A stretch of DNA of 64,000 bases from an uncultured Balneolaceae bacterium (GCA_937125285.1 CAKZLH010000256.1:1-64000); one strand, 5' to 3'; positions 35,970 to 45,563 are shown, numbered from the stretch's first letter. The notes: generated by a model not told the origin, from the letters alone. Translations and numbers: made by a program.

Positions 35970-36581
35970 GTGCATTTTATACCTGCAAGAGAACATCCCC
36001 TTTATCTGTGGTTTTTTTACCAAGTCACTCGGTTTTTGTTTGGATTACGATTTAAACAGGTTGTTATACATGGTGATTATCTTCCCAATCGCAGGAGTAG
36101 TACTATATTTTACTGCAATCACAATTATTGGTGGGACCCACTCATTCCCCATTATCTAAATACCCGTTTGTTTAAGCAGAAAGCAAGAGGAATGATGGAT
36201 TTAAGGCAGGTTCAAAAATATTCCTTCTTCCCAAAAATAGGTGTGTTTTCAGTGGACTTAGAACATCATAGAAATACCATTACCAGTTTGAGATACGCCG
36301 TTGAACATTTAAAAACACCTAATGCCGCTCTTTATTTATTTCCAGAGGGAACCATTGTTCCCGTAGACTCAAAACCTCTGAACTTCAAACCAGGCCTAGC
36401 GTGGATTCAAAAACAGTCCCTTCATTCCGAAACAATCCCGATAGCTATATACATTGATTACTCTAAGAGTTCTAAACCTGACCTTCACATTCAGATTGGA
36501 AAGAGATTAACCGAGAAGCAGGACATGGAGCTGCAATTACGCGAGCTCTTGGAGCATCTTAAACATAAAGTGCATACATAA
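35970..36581 (+). CDS. lysophospholipid-type acyltransferase (CruD-like?)
   Basis: PlsC-family acyltransferase. The HX4D catalytic motif reads CNHNYWWDP and the second motif is LFPEGTIVP. About 203 residues from the GTG at 35970; an upstream GTG at 35928 would leave only 6 nt to the divergent methyltransferase. Close to crtC and the glycosyltransferase, so it may acylate a carotenoid glycoside as CruD does, but a phospholipid role is equally possible. Confidence 0.7.
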   Translation: MHFIPAREHPLYLWFFYQVTRFLFGLRFKQVVIHGDYLPNRRSSTIFYCNHNYWWDPLIPHYLNTRLFKQKARGMMDLRQVQKYSFFPKIGVFSVDLEHHRNTITSLRYAVEHLKTPNAALYLFPEGTIVPVDSKPLNFKPGLAWIQKQSLHSETIPIAIYIDYSKSSKPDLHIQIGKRLTEKQDMELQLRELLEHLKHKVHT

Positions 36582-36600
36582 TTGTAGGGACTACTATCCC

Positions 36601-37707
36601 TTACCATGTCTTGGGATACAGAAACCTAGATTTTTGAACCCAATGAGCTTTTTTACTCAAATAGCGTAATCTCATATGCACCATCCACCAGTATTTGGAA
36701 TTTGCGATGCGATCAGGTTTAATATACTCTGAGATACCTCTTTGTATTCTTCGGGTTGAACCCGTCACGAACGAAGCCTCACTGTAGTATCTTTGATAAA
36801 AAGGACCATCATCAATGACCTTATCGGAACGTACAATCAGTTCTAATCCTTCACCGGTACACTTGAGTGTCTTGGCCGCATTCAAACCGAACCTATTCTC
36901 TGAATAATCTGATAATTCGATATGATCAATGGTAAAATCTTGCATACCCTTCTCTAAGGGTAGTAACCATGCATTTTTTTGCACTCCTTCATGAGTATTC
37001 ATAAGGTAGTAAACCAAGGTATAATCGGTAAAATGAACTCTCCCCCAATACCAATCATCAAAACTTTCCTTGAGCGGTTCAGATCCAATATTGTGATCAT
37101 GATAGCCTAGACCATTAAAGGCTAGGGTATACATATCGGATCGACCGTCAATATTTAGGTTACCCATAACACCTGCTCTAGGCAGTATTAAATTCCATGA
37201 ATGTTTAAAGGACTCTGGAATCTCATGCGAGATTTTCGCTGCAAAGTTAGCAGCTGGAGAATGGTCTGTTGTATCCTGAACAAATTTCAAACGTCCACGG
37301 AGTTGAAATCCTGAATCGAGCATTTGATTCAGGATAATTTCGTATTCAACTTTATCATCCAAAATTCGTCGTTCAAAAATGTTGCTACCTAACGAAATGG
37401 AAAAATCTTCGGTTTGAACTGCTAAACGGTCTGCCGCGTATTCTAAGAAACTATAATACTCTGCCCTTTCATGATTGTAGATAGATACACTAATTGCAGG
37501 AAAATTATGAGCCGTGCCATGTCCTTCAAATGATGGGCTTTTCTGAGCTTGAATATAGGCCGGCGAGAAAGGATTCCCATCATAGAAGATTATGACGAAC
37601 GACCATTTTTTGTCGGCACTTAGAGCATCAAAATACCACCATTCATAACTACCTATATCTGGTTTTTTGTGAGGAAGCTCGGCATTTAAATCAGAACGAA
37701 TATACAT
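36601..37707 (-). CDS. crtC: carotenoid 1,2-hydratase CrtC-like
   Basis: Adds water across the 1,2 double bond of acyclic carotenoids or the acyclic end of a monocyclic one. The start IGSYEWWYFDALSADKKWSFVIIF and the central DWYWGRVHF are typical of CrtC/CrtC-like lipocalin-shaped hydratases. 368 residues. Divergent from the glycosyltransferase by a 50-nt spacer. Its presence implies a psi end-group carotenoid in this bacterium. Confidence 0.88.
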   Translation of the reverse strand: MYIRSDLNAELPHKKPDIGSYEWWYFDALSADKKWSFVIIFYDGNPFSPAYIQAQKSPSFEGHGTAHNFPAISVSIYNHERAEYYSFLEYAADRLAVQTEDFSISLGSNIFERRILDDKVEYEIILNQMLDSGFQLRGRLKFVQDTTDHSPAANFAAKISHEIPESFKHSWNLILPRAGVMGNLNIDGRSDMYTLAFNGLGYHDHNIGSEPLKESFDDWYWGRVHFTDYTLVYYLMNTHEGVQKNAWLLPLEKGMQDFTIDHIELSDYSENRFGLNAAKTLKCTGEGLELIVRSDKVIDDGPFYQRYYSEASFVTGSTRRIQRGISEYIKPDRIANSKYWWMVHMRLRYLSKKAHWVQKSRFLYPKTW

Positions 37708-37757
37708 CTAGGATATCTGGTGTATGAGGTTTATATAGAGTTCGTTACCTTCTAGTT

Positions 37758-38954
37758 ATGATGACAATTATATCAGATTGGATCTTATTAGCAGCAGGTT
37801 TTGCATTTGCATTCCAAGTTTTTACGCTTTTCAATTACCTTAGAAACCGTTACTACATTACTGCCATTCCCAAGGAAAATCAAAAAAAAGATACACCAAT
37901 TACTCAAGCTACCATTAGTGTATGCATCCCCGCCCGTAACGAGGCCAATAACATCGTTAAAACCATAGACTCTCTTCTGAAGCAAACCCACCCCCCATTT
38001 GAAATACTTGTCTTAGACGATCAATCCACGGATGAAACCTACCAACTGGTAGAAGCGATTGCTAAAGTAAATCCATCCGTCAAACTTTTTAAGGGTATGG
38101 AAAAACCCTCAGATTGGCTTGGAAAAAATTGGGCCTGCCACCAACTTTCCGAAAAAGCAAATGGCACTATTTTGATCTTTCAAGATGCCGATGTTTGGAT
38201 GTCTGGTCAAGCCATAGAAAGGATAGCCACCCAATTTGATACCTATGACGCTGTAACCGTTTGGCCTCACCAAATTTTAGGTAGTTTTTTTGAACGATTG
38301 GTCTTACCAGGAGTCTATTATGCTTTGCTCACCTTATTTCCAGCAGCCTATTTAAATCAAAAACCCAAATGGCTGCCAGCAAGTATCTATCCCAGATTTA
38401 AACATTTATTTGCCGCAGCGAATGGTCAACTTATTGGCATAAAAAAAGCAGTATACCAGAAACTTGGAGGACATAAGTCTGTAAAAATGGAAGTAGTCGA
38501 AGACATGGCTTTGGCCAAACTAATTAAAACACATGACTACTTAGTTGGAATGTTTCATGGTGCAGATACCGTGTACTGCCGCATGTACCACAATGCTCGC
38601 GAGGTATGGGAAGGTTTTTCTAAGAATTTTATGGCCGGCTTTCCAAATACATTCAGTTTCGTAGCCATGGCATTCGTGCATGTACTAAGTTTCATATTTC
38701 CAGTAGTTCTCTTGTTTATCCCCTCATTTCGGCTTCAGTCGGATAATTCTGAACTAATTCTCTACTTCGCTTTAATTTCTGTAGCCATTTTCACCTTCAT
38801 CCGAATCCATTTAGGCATAATTTTTAAATGGAAAATAGTCTATAGTTTTATACACTTTGGTACGGTTTTGTGGTTTCAAATTTTAGGAATTACGTTATTA
38901 TGGAATAAAATAATTGGGAAAAAGAGTCATTGGAAAGGCAGAGAAATCTCATAA
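37758..38954 (+). CDS. GT2 glycosyltransferase (CruC/CrtQ-like)
   Basis: Membrane-bound family 2 glycosyltransferase, 398 residues: N-terminal helix, GT-A domain (ISVCIPARNEANN, LVLDDQSTDET with D87-D88, FQDADVW with D143-D145) and several C-terminal helices. Similar to glycosyltransferases of staphyloxanthin (CrtQ) and of 1'-hydroxy-carotenoids (CruC). With crtC it would glycosylate the new hydroxyl. Specific substrate is inferred. Confidence 0.75.
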   Translation: MMTIISDWILLAAGFAFAFQVFTLFNYLRNRYYITAIPKENQKKDTPITQATISVCIPARNEANNIVKTIDSLLKQTHPPFEILVLDDQSTDETYQLVEAIAKVNPSVKLFKGMEKPSDWLGKNWACHQLSEKANGTILIFQDADVWMSGQAIERIATQFDTYDAVTVWPHQILGSFFERLVLPGVYYALLTLFPAAYLNQKPKWLPASIYPRFKHLFAAANGQLIGIKKAVYQKLGGHKSVKMEVVEDMALAKLIKTHDYLVGMFHGADTVYCRMYHNAREVWEGFSKNFMAGFPNTFSFVAMAFVHVLSFIFPVVLLFIPSFRLQSDNSELILYFALISVAIFTFIRIHLGIIFKWKIVYSFIHFGTVLWFQILGITLLWNKIIGKKSHWKGREIS

Positions 38955-38963
38955 ATACTACAA

Positions 38964-39881
38964 ATGAACGTTGAAATTGAAGCATTTTTGAAATTTTTAC
39001 GGGTTGAAAAAAATGCCTCTAACCATACCCTTCAATCCTATCAAACGGATTTATTACAGTTTAATGAATTCGTAAAAGAACACTTTGATACAGCTGAAGT
39101 ACAGATACAGTACATCGACCGATTACTTATTCGTCTATGGTTAGGAGAGCTAAGTGAGCATCAAAGAGCACAAAGTACTGTAGCTAGAAAGGTAGCCTCT
39201 CTTCGATCTTTTTTTAAGTATGCGTATAAGAAAGATTGGATCGCAAAAAATCCTGCTCATCTACTTGTCATTCCCAGAAAAGAAAAGCATCTCCCAAAGA
39301 CCGTTCCTCAACCCGATATAATGAGAATGTTAGATGACAACCTTTCAGAGGAAGATTCACAAATCTCATATCAAGACCGTGTTATTTTAGAACTTTTTTA
39401 TAGTTCAGGATTACGTGTTAGTGAACTTTGTGCCTTAAATCCTGAACATCTCAATTTATCTCAATCATGGATTAGGGTGTTAGGTAAAGGCAATAAAGAA
39501 CGGGTGGTTCCAATTGCAAGATCTGTTCGAGACCTTCTAGGAGAACATGTAAATGAGTCCAAATATAAACGTCAGTTATTGAAAACAAAGAGTGGCGATA
39601 ATCCCCTATTTTTTGCACCTTCAGGTAAGAGAATTTATTCAAGACATGTGTATAGAATCGTAAATAAAGCTCTTATGAAGTATTCTGAAGTCACCCAAAA
39701 AAGTCCACACGTTCTTCGACACAGTTTTGCAACACACATGTTAGATAATGGCGCAGACATACGCATGATTAAAGAGTTTTTAGGACACTCCAGTCTAGCT
39801 TCCACCCAGGTTTATACACATACCAGTGTCGAACGCTTAAAGAATATTTATGAACAAGCACATCCTCGTGCGAAATCCTAA
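38964..39881 (+). CDS. xerC: tyrosine recombinase XerC/XerD
   Basis: Site-specific recombinase resolving chromosome dimers at dif. N-terminal SAM-like core-binding domain (1-95) and catalytic domain with R in SSGLRVSELCAL, HVLRHSFATHML (H and R), and GHSSLASTQVYTHTS (H and Y). 305 residues, full length. Followed 18 nt later by hpf. C versus D cannot be told apart without comparison. It is a chromosomal Xer, not a mobile integrase. Confidence 0.9.
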   Translation: MNVEIEAFLKFLRVEKNASNHTLQSYQTDLLQFNEFVKEHFDTAEVQIQYIDRLLIRLWLGELSEHQRAQSTVARKVASLRSFFKYAYKKDWIAKNPAHLLVIPRKEKHLPKTVPQPDIMRMLDDNLSEEDSQISYQDRVILELFYSSGLRVSELCALNPEHLNLSQSWIRVLGKGNKERVVPIARSVRDLLGEHVNESKYKRQLLKTKSGDNPLFFAPSGKRIYSRHVYRIVNKALMKYSEVTQKSPHVLRHSFATHMLDNGADIRMIKEFLGHSSLASTQVYTHTSVERLKNIYEQAHPRAKS

Positions 39882-39899
39882 CCAATAACGGAGAGTACT

Positions 39900-40196
39900 A
39901 TGAAAAAGAACATCACATCCCGACATTTTGAAGCAAGTGATCAACTAAAGGATTTTGCTCATGAACAAATGGATAAATTAACCCACATTTTTGACCGTAT
40001 TACTTCATGTTCTCTCATAATGGAAGAACATCCAGATCATGATAACTCTCAGGGTGCCGAATTAGTCGTTCAAATTCCACAAAAAATTCTAACGGCTACC
40101 AGCAATAAAGAGACCTATGAAAAGGCCATCCATGATGCTGTAGAAAATATGAAACGACAATTAAGGCGATATAAAGAAAAAAAATTAAGCCACTAA
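39900..40196 (+). CDS. hpf: ribosome hibernation promoting factor, short form
   Basis: 98 residues. MKKNITSRHFEASDQLKDFAHEQMDKL and the C-terminal AIHDAVENMKRQLRRYKEK fit the S30AE/HPF fold that blocks the 30S decoding site in stationary phase. Lacks the extended dimerising domain of long HPF. In many genomes it lies near ptsN and hprK, as here with hprK. Confidence 0.9.
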   Translation: MKKNITSRHFEASDQLKDFAHEQMDKLTHIFDRITSCSLIMEEHPDHDNSQGAELVVQIPQKILTATSNKETYEKAIHDAVENMKRQLRRYKEKKLSH

Positions 40197-40212
40197 ACTA
40201 ACGCATAGCCCA

Positions 40213-41244
40213 ATGCCCTTCTCTACACATTCACCCATACCGATAAATGATAAGTTGTCGGTTCAGGAATTGATTAATAAGCTCAGAAAACGAGTTAACA
40301 TCAATCTAATTGCTTGTGCGGCCGAAGGGCAATGCTCAAATAAATATATCAGTGAAGCAGAGCTAAACCGACCCGGTTTGGCTCTCACTGGTTACCTAAA
40401 GGTATTTTCATCTCAAAGAGTCCAAATTATTGGCAATACAGAGACCGAGTTTTTACGCCAATTACCAGAAGATAAGCAACTAAAAGCCTTCAGCAACATC
40501 ACCAAATTTGACATTCCGGTTATTTTCTTAACCAATGGTAACATGTTACCTGAACCCTTACTGAAACAAGCTCAAGAAGCAGGTATCCCCATTTTCTCCA
40601 CCCCTTATGAGACCACCCGCTTCATGTTGTTGCTGAAGGATTTTTTAGATGACCAATTTGCGTTACAAACTATGGTGCATGGTGCCATGGTGGATGTATA
40701 TGGGATTGGAATTTTAATTGTGGGGAAATCCGGTATTGGTAAAAGTGAAGTAGCATTGGACTTGGTAGAGAGAGGTCACCGATTGGTTGCAGACGATGTG
40801 GTTATGATTACTAAGAAAGGTAGTGTTCTGATGGCATCGGCAACTACCATGAGTAAGCACTTCATGGAAATTAGAGGGCTAGGTATTGTCGATGTAATGT
40901 CCATGTTCGGTATTCGATCCGTTAGATATCAAAAGAGATTAGAAATAGTCACAGAATTAACCCTGTGGGATGATGCAAAAGAAATTAATAGAACGGGCTT
41001 AGATCACGATCAAGTAAGCATTTTGGATAATGAAATTCCCTATATCCAACTACCCATAACTCCAGGAAAAAACATTACAGTGATTGCTGAAGTTATTGCC
41101 ATGAATCACTTATTAAAGCACTATGGATATGATGCGGCAGAAGCTTTTCAAGAACGTATCAAATCCAGTATTGCTGAAAAAACAAAAGGTATGAATCCCA
41201 GTATGAAACGAGCCATCGAATACTTTGAGGGAGACGTTGAGTAA
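40213..41244 (+). CDS. hprK: HPr kinase/phosphorylase
   Basis: Bifunctional kinase and phosphorylase acting on HPr serine. Walker A GKSGIGKS at 171-178, ALDLVERGHRLVADD and the signature EIRGLGIVDV are all intact. The N-terminal domain (1-130) resembles MurF-like HprK domains. 343 residues. No HPr or PTS gene is in the window, so the substrate protein lies elsewhere. Confidence 0.93.
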   Translation: MPFSTHSPIPINDKLSVQELINKLRKRVNINLIACAAEGQCSNKYISEAELNRPGLALTGYLKVFSSQRVQIIGNTETEFLRQLPEDKQLKAFSNITKFDIPVIFLTNGNMLPEPLLKQAQEAGIPIFSTPYETTRFMLLLKDFLDDQFALQTMVHGAMVDVYGIGILIVGKSGIGKSEVALDLVERGHRLVADDVVMITKKGSVLMASATTMSKHFMEIRGLGIVDVMSMFGIRSVRYQKRLEIVTELTLWDDAKEINRTGLDHDQVSILDNEIPYIQLPITPGKNITVIAEVIAMNHLLKHYGYDAAEAFQERIKSSIAEKTKGMNPSMKRAIEYFEGDVE

Positions 41245-41385
41245 AAAGGAGTCACAGCCAATCTTAGATTTTTCATTTCTAATTGGAATAGCAACAGCGT
41301 CAAATAGCCTCACGACTCTGAGCACAAGATCCTAAATTGTAACTATATCATATATTGAGTAATTTGTTAAGATAATTAGGTCTAT

Positions 41386-42357
41386 ATGCAAATACATAAT
41401 CATTACTTTTACGATAGCGAAAAGTGCGAATTTGTGCCCATTGAATACAATCTGTATCAACAAATTGCCTATAACCTTTCTATTTGGATTTTGACAGGTA
41501 TTACCCTTGCGGGTATTGGGTTAATGGTTTTGAGTATCTACATTGGTACACCATCCGAATTGGCCCTCAAATCAGAGAATGAAGCACTCATTCAACAATT
41601 AGAAGTCACCCAAGAAAAGCTTCTAGATTTAGATCAAACTCTAGCGACTATTTCAGAAAGAGATAATGCCATTTATCGATCAATTATGGGCCTAGAGACA
41701 CTTGATGAGGAAGAAAGTCTACTAGGTGTTGGTGGTTCAAACCAGTATCAAAATTTTGAAGTTTACAGCGAAAATGCCGCTAGTATACTCGAATGGACGA
41801 GTTCCAAATTAGATGAGATAGAGCGTAGAATCAATGTACAAGATGTTAGTCTTGAAGAAGTTAAAGAAAAGTATAATTCTCATAAAGAAGCTCTCTCACA
41901 TATCCCCGCAATCAAACCTGGTAATGGTATTTTACTGAGTGGTTTTGGAATGCGTGAACATCCTATTTTAGGATATGTAAGGCCTCATGATGGACTTGAT
42001 TTTAGAGCTGATATAGGTTCTCCAGTATATGCAACAGGTGATGGAACCATAAAACTAGCCAAGCGCTATGGGAATTTTGGGAAAACGGTCATCATTGATC
42101 ATGGTTTTGGTTATGAAACTCTTTATGCCCATCTTAGTGATTATGAGGAAGGCATTAAGGTAGGTACTAAAGTAAAGCGAGGCCAAGTAATTGCCAAGTC
42201 TGGAAATTCGGGACTAACCGAGGGACCGCACATCCACTATGAAGTACATTTAAATGGTCAAGCAGTTGATCCTCTACTTTATCTCTTTGCGGATATTTCT
42301 CCCGAGGAATATATCATGTTCAAAGAAATTGCTGAAACCAGCCAAAAGTCATTCTAG
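41386..42357 (+). CDS. M23 (LytM-type) peptidase with membrane anchor
   Basis: Cell-wall endopeptidase or a division regulator. One transmembrane helix (about 28-53), a coiled coil (about 55-95), and a C-terminal M23 domain with zinc ligands H201 and D205 (HDGLD) and H282/H284 (PHIHYEVH). All zinc residues are present, so it should be active. 323 residues. Confidence 0.9.
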   Translation: MQIHNHYFYDSEKCEFVPIEYNLYQQIAYNLSIWILTGITLAGIGLMVLSIYIGTPSELALKSENEALIQQLEVTQEKLLDLDQTLATISERDNAIYRSIMGLETLDEEESLLGVGGSNQYQNFEVYSENAASILEWTSSKLDEIERRINVQDVSLEEVKEKYNSHKEALSHIPAIKPGNGILLSGFGMREHPILGYVRPHDGLDFRADIGSPVYATGDGTIKLAKRYGNFGKTVIIDHGFGYETLYAHLSDYEEGIKVGTKVKRGQVIAKSGNSGLTEGPHIHYEVHLNGQAVDPLLYLFADISPEEYIMFKEIAETSQKSF

Positions 42358-42376
42358 TTAATCTACCTATTTAAAT

Positions 42377-43783
42377 ATGTCTAATTTATTCAAAGTCAAA
42401 GGTTTATACCTTTGTATTTACTTAGTACTCCTTGGTTCCGCCCCTATACTAAAAGCCCAAAATACCAACAGTGATACATTTCTTAGTAACCTAACCGAAA
42501 CTAATATTTCAAATGTTATAAATCTTGCACTGGATTCTGATTTAGGCTTTAATCGCCTCACTCATCTTGGTGATTATTATGGTCCTCGCTTGAGTGGTAG
42601 CAAGCAACTAGAAGACGCCATTGATTGGGCAGTAACCGAAATGACTAACGATGGTTTTGACCGTGTCTGGAAACAAGATGTAATGGTTCCACATTGGGTC
42701 AGAGGTAATGAATTCGCCAGAATCTCTAGTCCAATATCTCGCAACCTACCTATGCTTGGTTTAGGTGGCAGTATAGGAACGAATGGAGAAGTTTTAGCGG
42801 GTGAAATCGTTGTGGTGCATTCGTTTGAAGAACTAGAAGCACGCAAAAACGAGGTTCAGGGCAACATAGTATTATTCAATGTCCCGTTTACCACTTACGG
42901 ACAAACTGTGTCGTATCGAGTGAATGGAGCTATTGAAGCTGCAAAACAAGGTGCAATAGCTAGTATCATAGCTTCAGTGGCCTCTTATTCGATACAAACT
43001 CCACATACCGGAGTGATGTATTATGAGGAGGGCATTCCAAAAATTCCTCATGCTGCTATTACTGTTGAAGATGCCAATTTAATCGATCGTTTCATTCAAC
43101 GCGGCGAAACTGTTCAGTTTGAATTATATATGGAAGCAGAAACCAAAGAAGATGCATTATCTCATAATGTAATAGCGGAATACCAAGGAACGGAACTACC
43201 CGATGAAATTATAGTTTTAGGTGGTCATATCGACTCTTGGGATGTGGGTCAAGGAGTTATGGATGATGGAGGTGGGTGTATAGCTGCTTGGGAAGCGGTT
43301 CGTCTACTCATTGAGAATGGAATAAGACCTAAAAGAACTATTAGAGTTGTATTGTGGACCAACGAAGAAAATGGACTTAGAGGTGCTAATGAATATGCAC
43401 GATGGGTTCAGGAAGACGAAAAAAGCTTGGAAAAACACGTTATTGCAATGGAGTCGGATGCGGGAGTGTTTGACCCTTTAGGTTTTGGCTTTTCGGGTAC
43501 GGATACAGCCTATGATCAACTTACTGAAATAGCTCAATTACTCGAATCAATAGAAGCCAATGAGCTAAGAAAAGGTGGAGGTGGTGCCGATATTGGGCCA
43601 TTGATGAATAAAGGAGTACCTGGAATGGGACTAAATGTGGATGGTGAAAAGTATTTTTGGTTTCACCATACCGACGGTGATACCATTGAAAAGCTCAATC
43701 ACGAAGATTTTAATGAGTGTGTTGCAACCATGGCAGCTTACGCTTTAGGGATTGCGGATGCACAAGTCACATTAGATAGATAA
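42377..43783 (+). CDS. M28 family zinc peptidase
   Basis: Secreted aminopeptidase or carboxypeptidase Q-like enzyme. Signal peptide residues 1-28. PA domain in the middle, then zinc site H284/D286 (GGHIDSWD), DDGGG, E330-E331 in NEENGLRG, ESDAGVF and FHHTDGDT. 468 residues. 19 nt after the M23 gene. Exact peptide specificity unknown. Confidence 0.9.
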   Translation: MSNLFKVKGLYLCIYLVLLGSAPILKAQNTNSDTFLSNLTETNISNVINLALDSDLGFNRLTHLGDYYGPRLSGSKQLEDAIDWAVTEMTNDGFDRVWKQDVMVPHWVRGNEFARISSPISRNLPMLGLGGSIGTNGEVLAGEIVVVHSFEELEARKNEVQGNIVLFNVPFTTYGQTVSYRVNGAIEAAKQGAIASIIASVASYSIQTPHTGVMYYEEGIPKIPHAAITVEDANLIDRFIQRGETVQFELYMEAETKEDALSHNVIAEYQGTELPDEIIVLGGHIDSWDVGQGVMDDGGGCIAAWEAVRLLIENGIRPKRTIRVVLWTNEENGLRGANEYARWVQEDEKSLEKHVIAMESDAGVFDPLGFGFSGTDTAYDQLTEIAQLLESIEANELRKGGGGADIGPLMNKGVPGMGLNVDGEKYFWFHHTDGDTIEKLNHEDFNECVATMAAYALGIADAQVTLDR

Positions 43784-43809
43784 ACTAGACACAATCTTTG
43801 GTATTGGTA

Positions 43810-44382
43810 TCACCCTTGTTCACGTAGATACCTCTCCCAAATTCTTCGGCCATTTTTTGTGGATTTCAACATCCATTCAACCTGAAGTTGTAATTTTTCT
43901 TTGTCACTTAGACACCAAGATTTGGCGGCTTTTTTGCGCAATTTGGCACTAAGAGTATGTAAACAGATAGCGGCACTAACCGACAAATTATAACTTTCTA
44001 CAAATCCAACCATAGGGATTTTAACAAAGCCATCGCATTGAGCTATCACTTCTTCACTTACCCCATCTAGTTCTGTTCCAAAGACCAAAGCCGTTTTATC
44101 ATCTACTTCTAAATCTGAGATTTCCCTACTGTTATAGTGTGGAGAGGTGGCGATAATGGTATATCCCTGATTGTGCAATTGGTCGAAACACTCCTTCACA
44201 TTGGAGTCATGCGTTGAATACTTACGCAGAGTTAACCATTTATGAGCGCCTAATGAAATGGGAGAACTAGACTCAAAGCGATTTGTATTCTCGATAATAT
44301 GCACATCCTGAACACCAAATCCTTCACAACTACGCAAAACAGCATTGGCATTATGAGCCTTATGAATATCTTCCAATACCAC
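43810..44382 (-). CDS. trmH: TrmH-type tRNA (Gm18) 2'-O-methyltransferase, start unclear
   Basis: SPOUT methyltransferase. EDIHKAHNANAVLRSCEGFG, FGTELDGVSEEV and the IPMVGFVESYNLSVSAA knot motifs are clear. The first standard start is GTG at 44382, but conserved N-terminal sequence continues in frame further upstream (NQDRVDRILEVLTARTRHLT, then DIDYLSRFI). No ATG, GTG or TTG occurs before the TAG at 44536-44538, which is the stop of the preceding gene in the same frame. The full protein probably begins at a non-standard codon or was damaged. Confidence 0.85.
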   Translation of the reverse strand: MVLEDIHKAHNANAVLRSCEGFGVQDVHIIENTNRFESSSPISLGAHKWLTLRKYSTHDSNVKECFDQLHNQGYTIIATSPHYNSREISDLEVDDKTALVFGTELDGVSEEVIAQCDGFVKIPMVGFVESYNLSVSAAICLHTLSAKLRKKAAKSWCLSDKEKLQLQVEWMLKSTKNGRRIWERYLREQG

Positions 44383-44535
44383 GGTTAAATGCCTTGTTCT
44401 GGCAGTAAGGACTTCCAGAATGCGATCTACCCTATCCTGGTTAATAAACCTTGATAGATAGTCTATATCCTCACGTAATTGATGGGTACTTCTCTCGAGT
44501 ATAGTGTTTTGGTATGTGTACGCTTCAGAAATGAC

Positions 44536-45405
44536 CTACAGTGATTTTAAGTATAAAAGAGCGTTTTCAACGTTCCTTAGTGGATCATCGGTTCGTTCGT
44601 CCTCCACAAATAGAAAATCAACACCCGATGATTCATTCAACTCGAATATATCTTCAAATGGTATAATTCCTGAACCTACGGTTGTTTGTTCGAGTTCACT
44701 GTTGGCATCTTTTACGTGATACGACATAAATCTACCAGGATACTCTTTCACAAAGGCAAGTGCATCAACCCCTGCCCTAGTAATCCAATACAAATCGGCT
44801 TGAAAGGATACACTCTCCGGATTTGTTTGTTCTATTAAAATACGCATAGGCACGCGACCATCTTCGGTAGTTTCAAACTCAAAATCATGATTATGATACC
44901 CGAAACGAATACCCTCTTCTTGGCATTGAGCCCCAATTGCATTTAAGTTTTCTGCAATTGCATCGTAATTATCCCTCATATTCTGATCTAAATAAGGAAT
45001 TACAATATGTCCCGTACCCATAGCTTTTGCTGCTGAAATAAACACATTGCTTTTATCAGCAGTAAAATAAGATGTATGCACGGAGGCTACTTTCATTCCC
45101 GCGCCCGTAACTATTCTATTAAAATCCTCAGGCGTGTAGCGTCCAAAAAATAATCCGTCTTCACCTAAGCCATAGGCTTCGATATGCTCATAACCCATCG
45201 AAGCAATGGCTTGAATGGTTCCCTCTAAATCTTCATTTAACTCGTTGCGTAGTGAATAAATCTGTAATCCTAAAGGGGTATTTAGCTGCTTAGACGTTTT
45301 TTCCGTAGTAGTTGCACAACCGGATAATAATATAGGAGCACCCGCTACACCAACACCAAGAATCCCCATATGTTTTAAAAATTCTTTCCTACTCGAGTTC
45401 ATCAT
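44536..45405 (-). CDS. Tat-exported sugar phosphate isomerase/epimerase-like lipoprotein
   Basis: TIM-barrel protein of the xylose-isomerase-like family, 289 residues. The N-terminus combines a Tat-like signal (NSSRKEFLKHMG) with a lipobox (LLSGC). GLQIYSLRNEL, EAYGLG, GYHNHDFEFE and VKDANSE are family motifs. Probably acts outside the cytosol on sugars. Its TAG is directly followed in frame by the trmH coding region. Confidence 0.85.
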   Translation of the reverse strand: MMNSSRKEFLKHMGILGVGVAGAPILLSGCATTTEKTSKQLNTPLGLQIYSLRNELNEDLEGTIQAIASMGYEHIEAYGLGEDGLFFGRYTPEDFNRIVTGAGMKVASVHTSYFTADKSNVFISAAKAMGTGHIVIPYLDQNMRDNYDAIAENLNAIGAQCQEEGIRFGYHNHDFEFETTEDGRVPMRILIEQTNPESVSFQADLYWITRAGVDALAFVKEYPGRFMSYHVKDANSELEQTTVGSGIIPFEDIFELNESSGVDFLFVEDERTDDPLRNVENALLYLKSL

Positions 45406-45563
45406 TTGAATGGTATCATTTAGTTAGTCTTGTATTCAATAAGGTATTCGGCTAAAAGTGCGAGTTTATTCCATTTAATACAAAAGAAAATATTCTCCAC
45501 CTATTATCATGTTTGAGAAAGGCTTTAAATGGCAGTGCTAATTTTTTATGCCTATCTTTGAAT

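Noticed and set aside
36582-36600. AGGGA/TCCCT hairpin between the acyltransferase and crtC.
   Set aside because: Short stem, no T-run; cannot be told from chance.
38964-39881. Tyrosine recombinase as a sign of a mobile element.
   Set aside because: Full-length chromosomal Xer type beside hpf and hprK, with no att repeats or cargo genes seen.
41237-41335. A 32-codon open frame starting TTG inside the hprK stop (SKKESQPILDFSFLIGIA-like).
   Set aside because: Too short, no recognisable family, weak start; the rest of the 141-nt gap before the M23 gene shows only weak AT-rich repeats. Possibly a decayed gene, but not supported.
45553-45560. TATCTTTG before mtaB as a Bacteroidota -7 promoter box (likewise TACTTTTG before the thioesterase).
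   Set aside because: No TTTG-type -33 partner at the right distance, and other promoters here look like ordinary TATAAT types.
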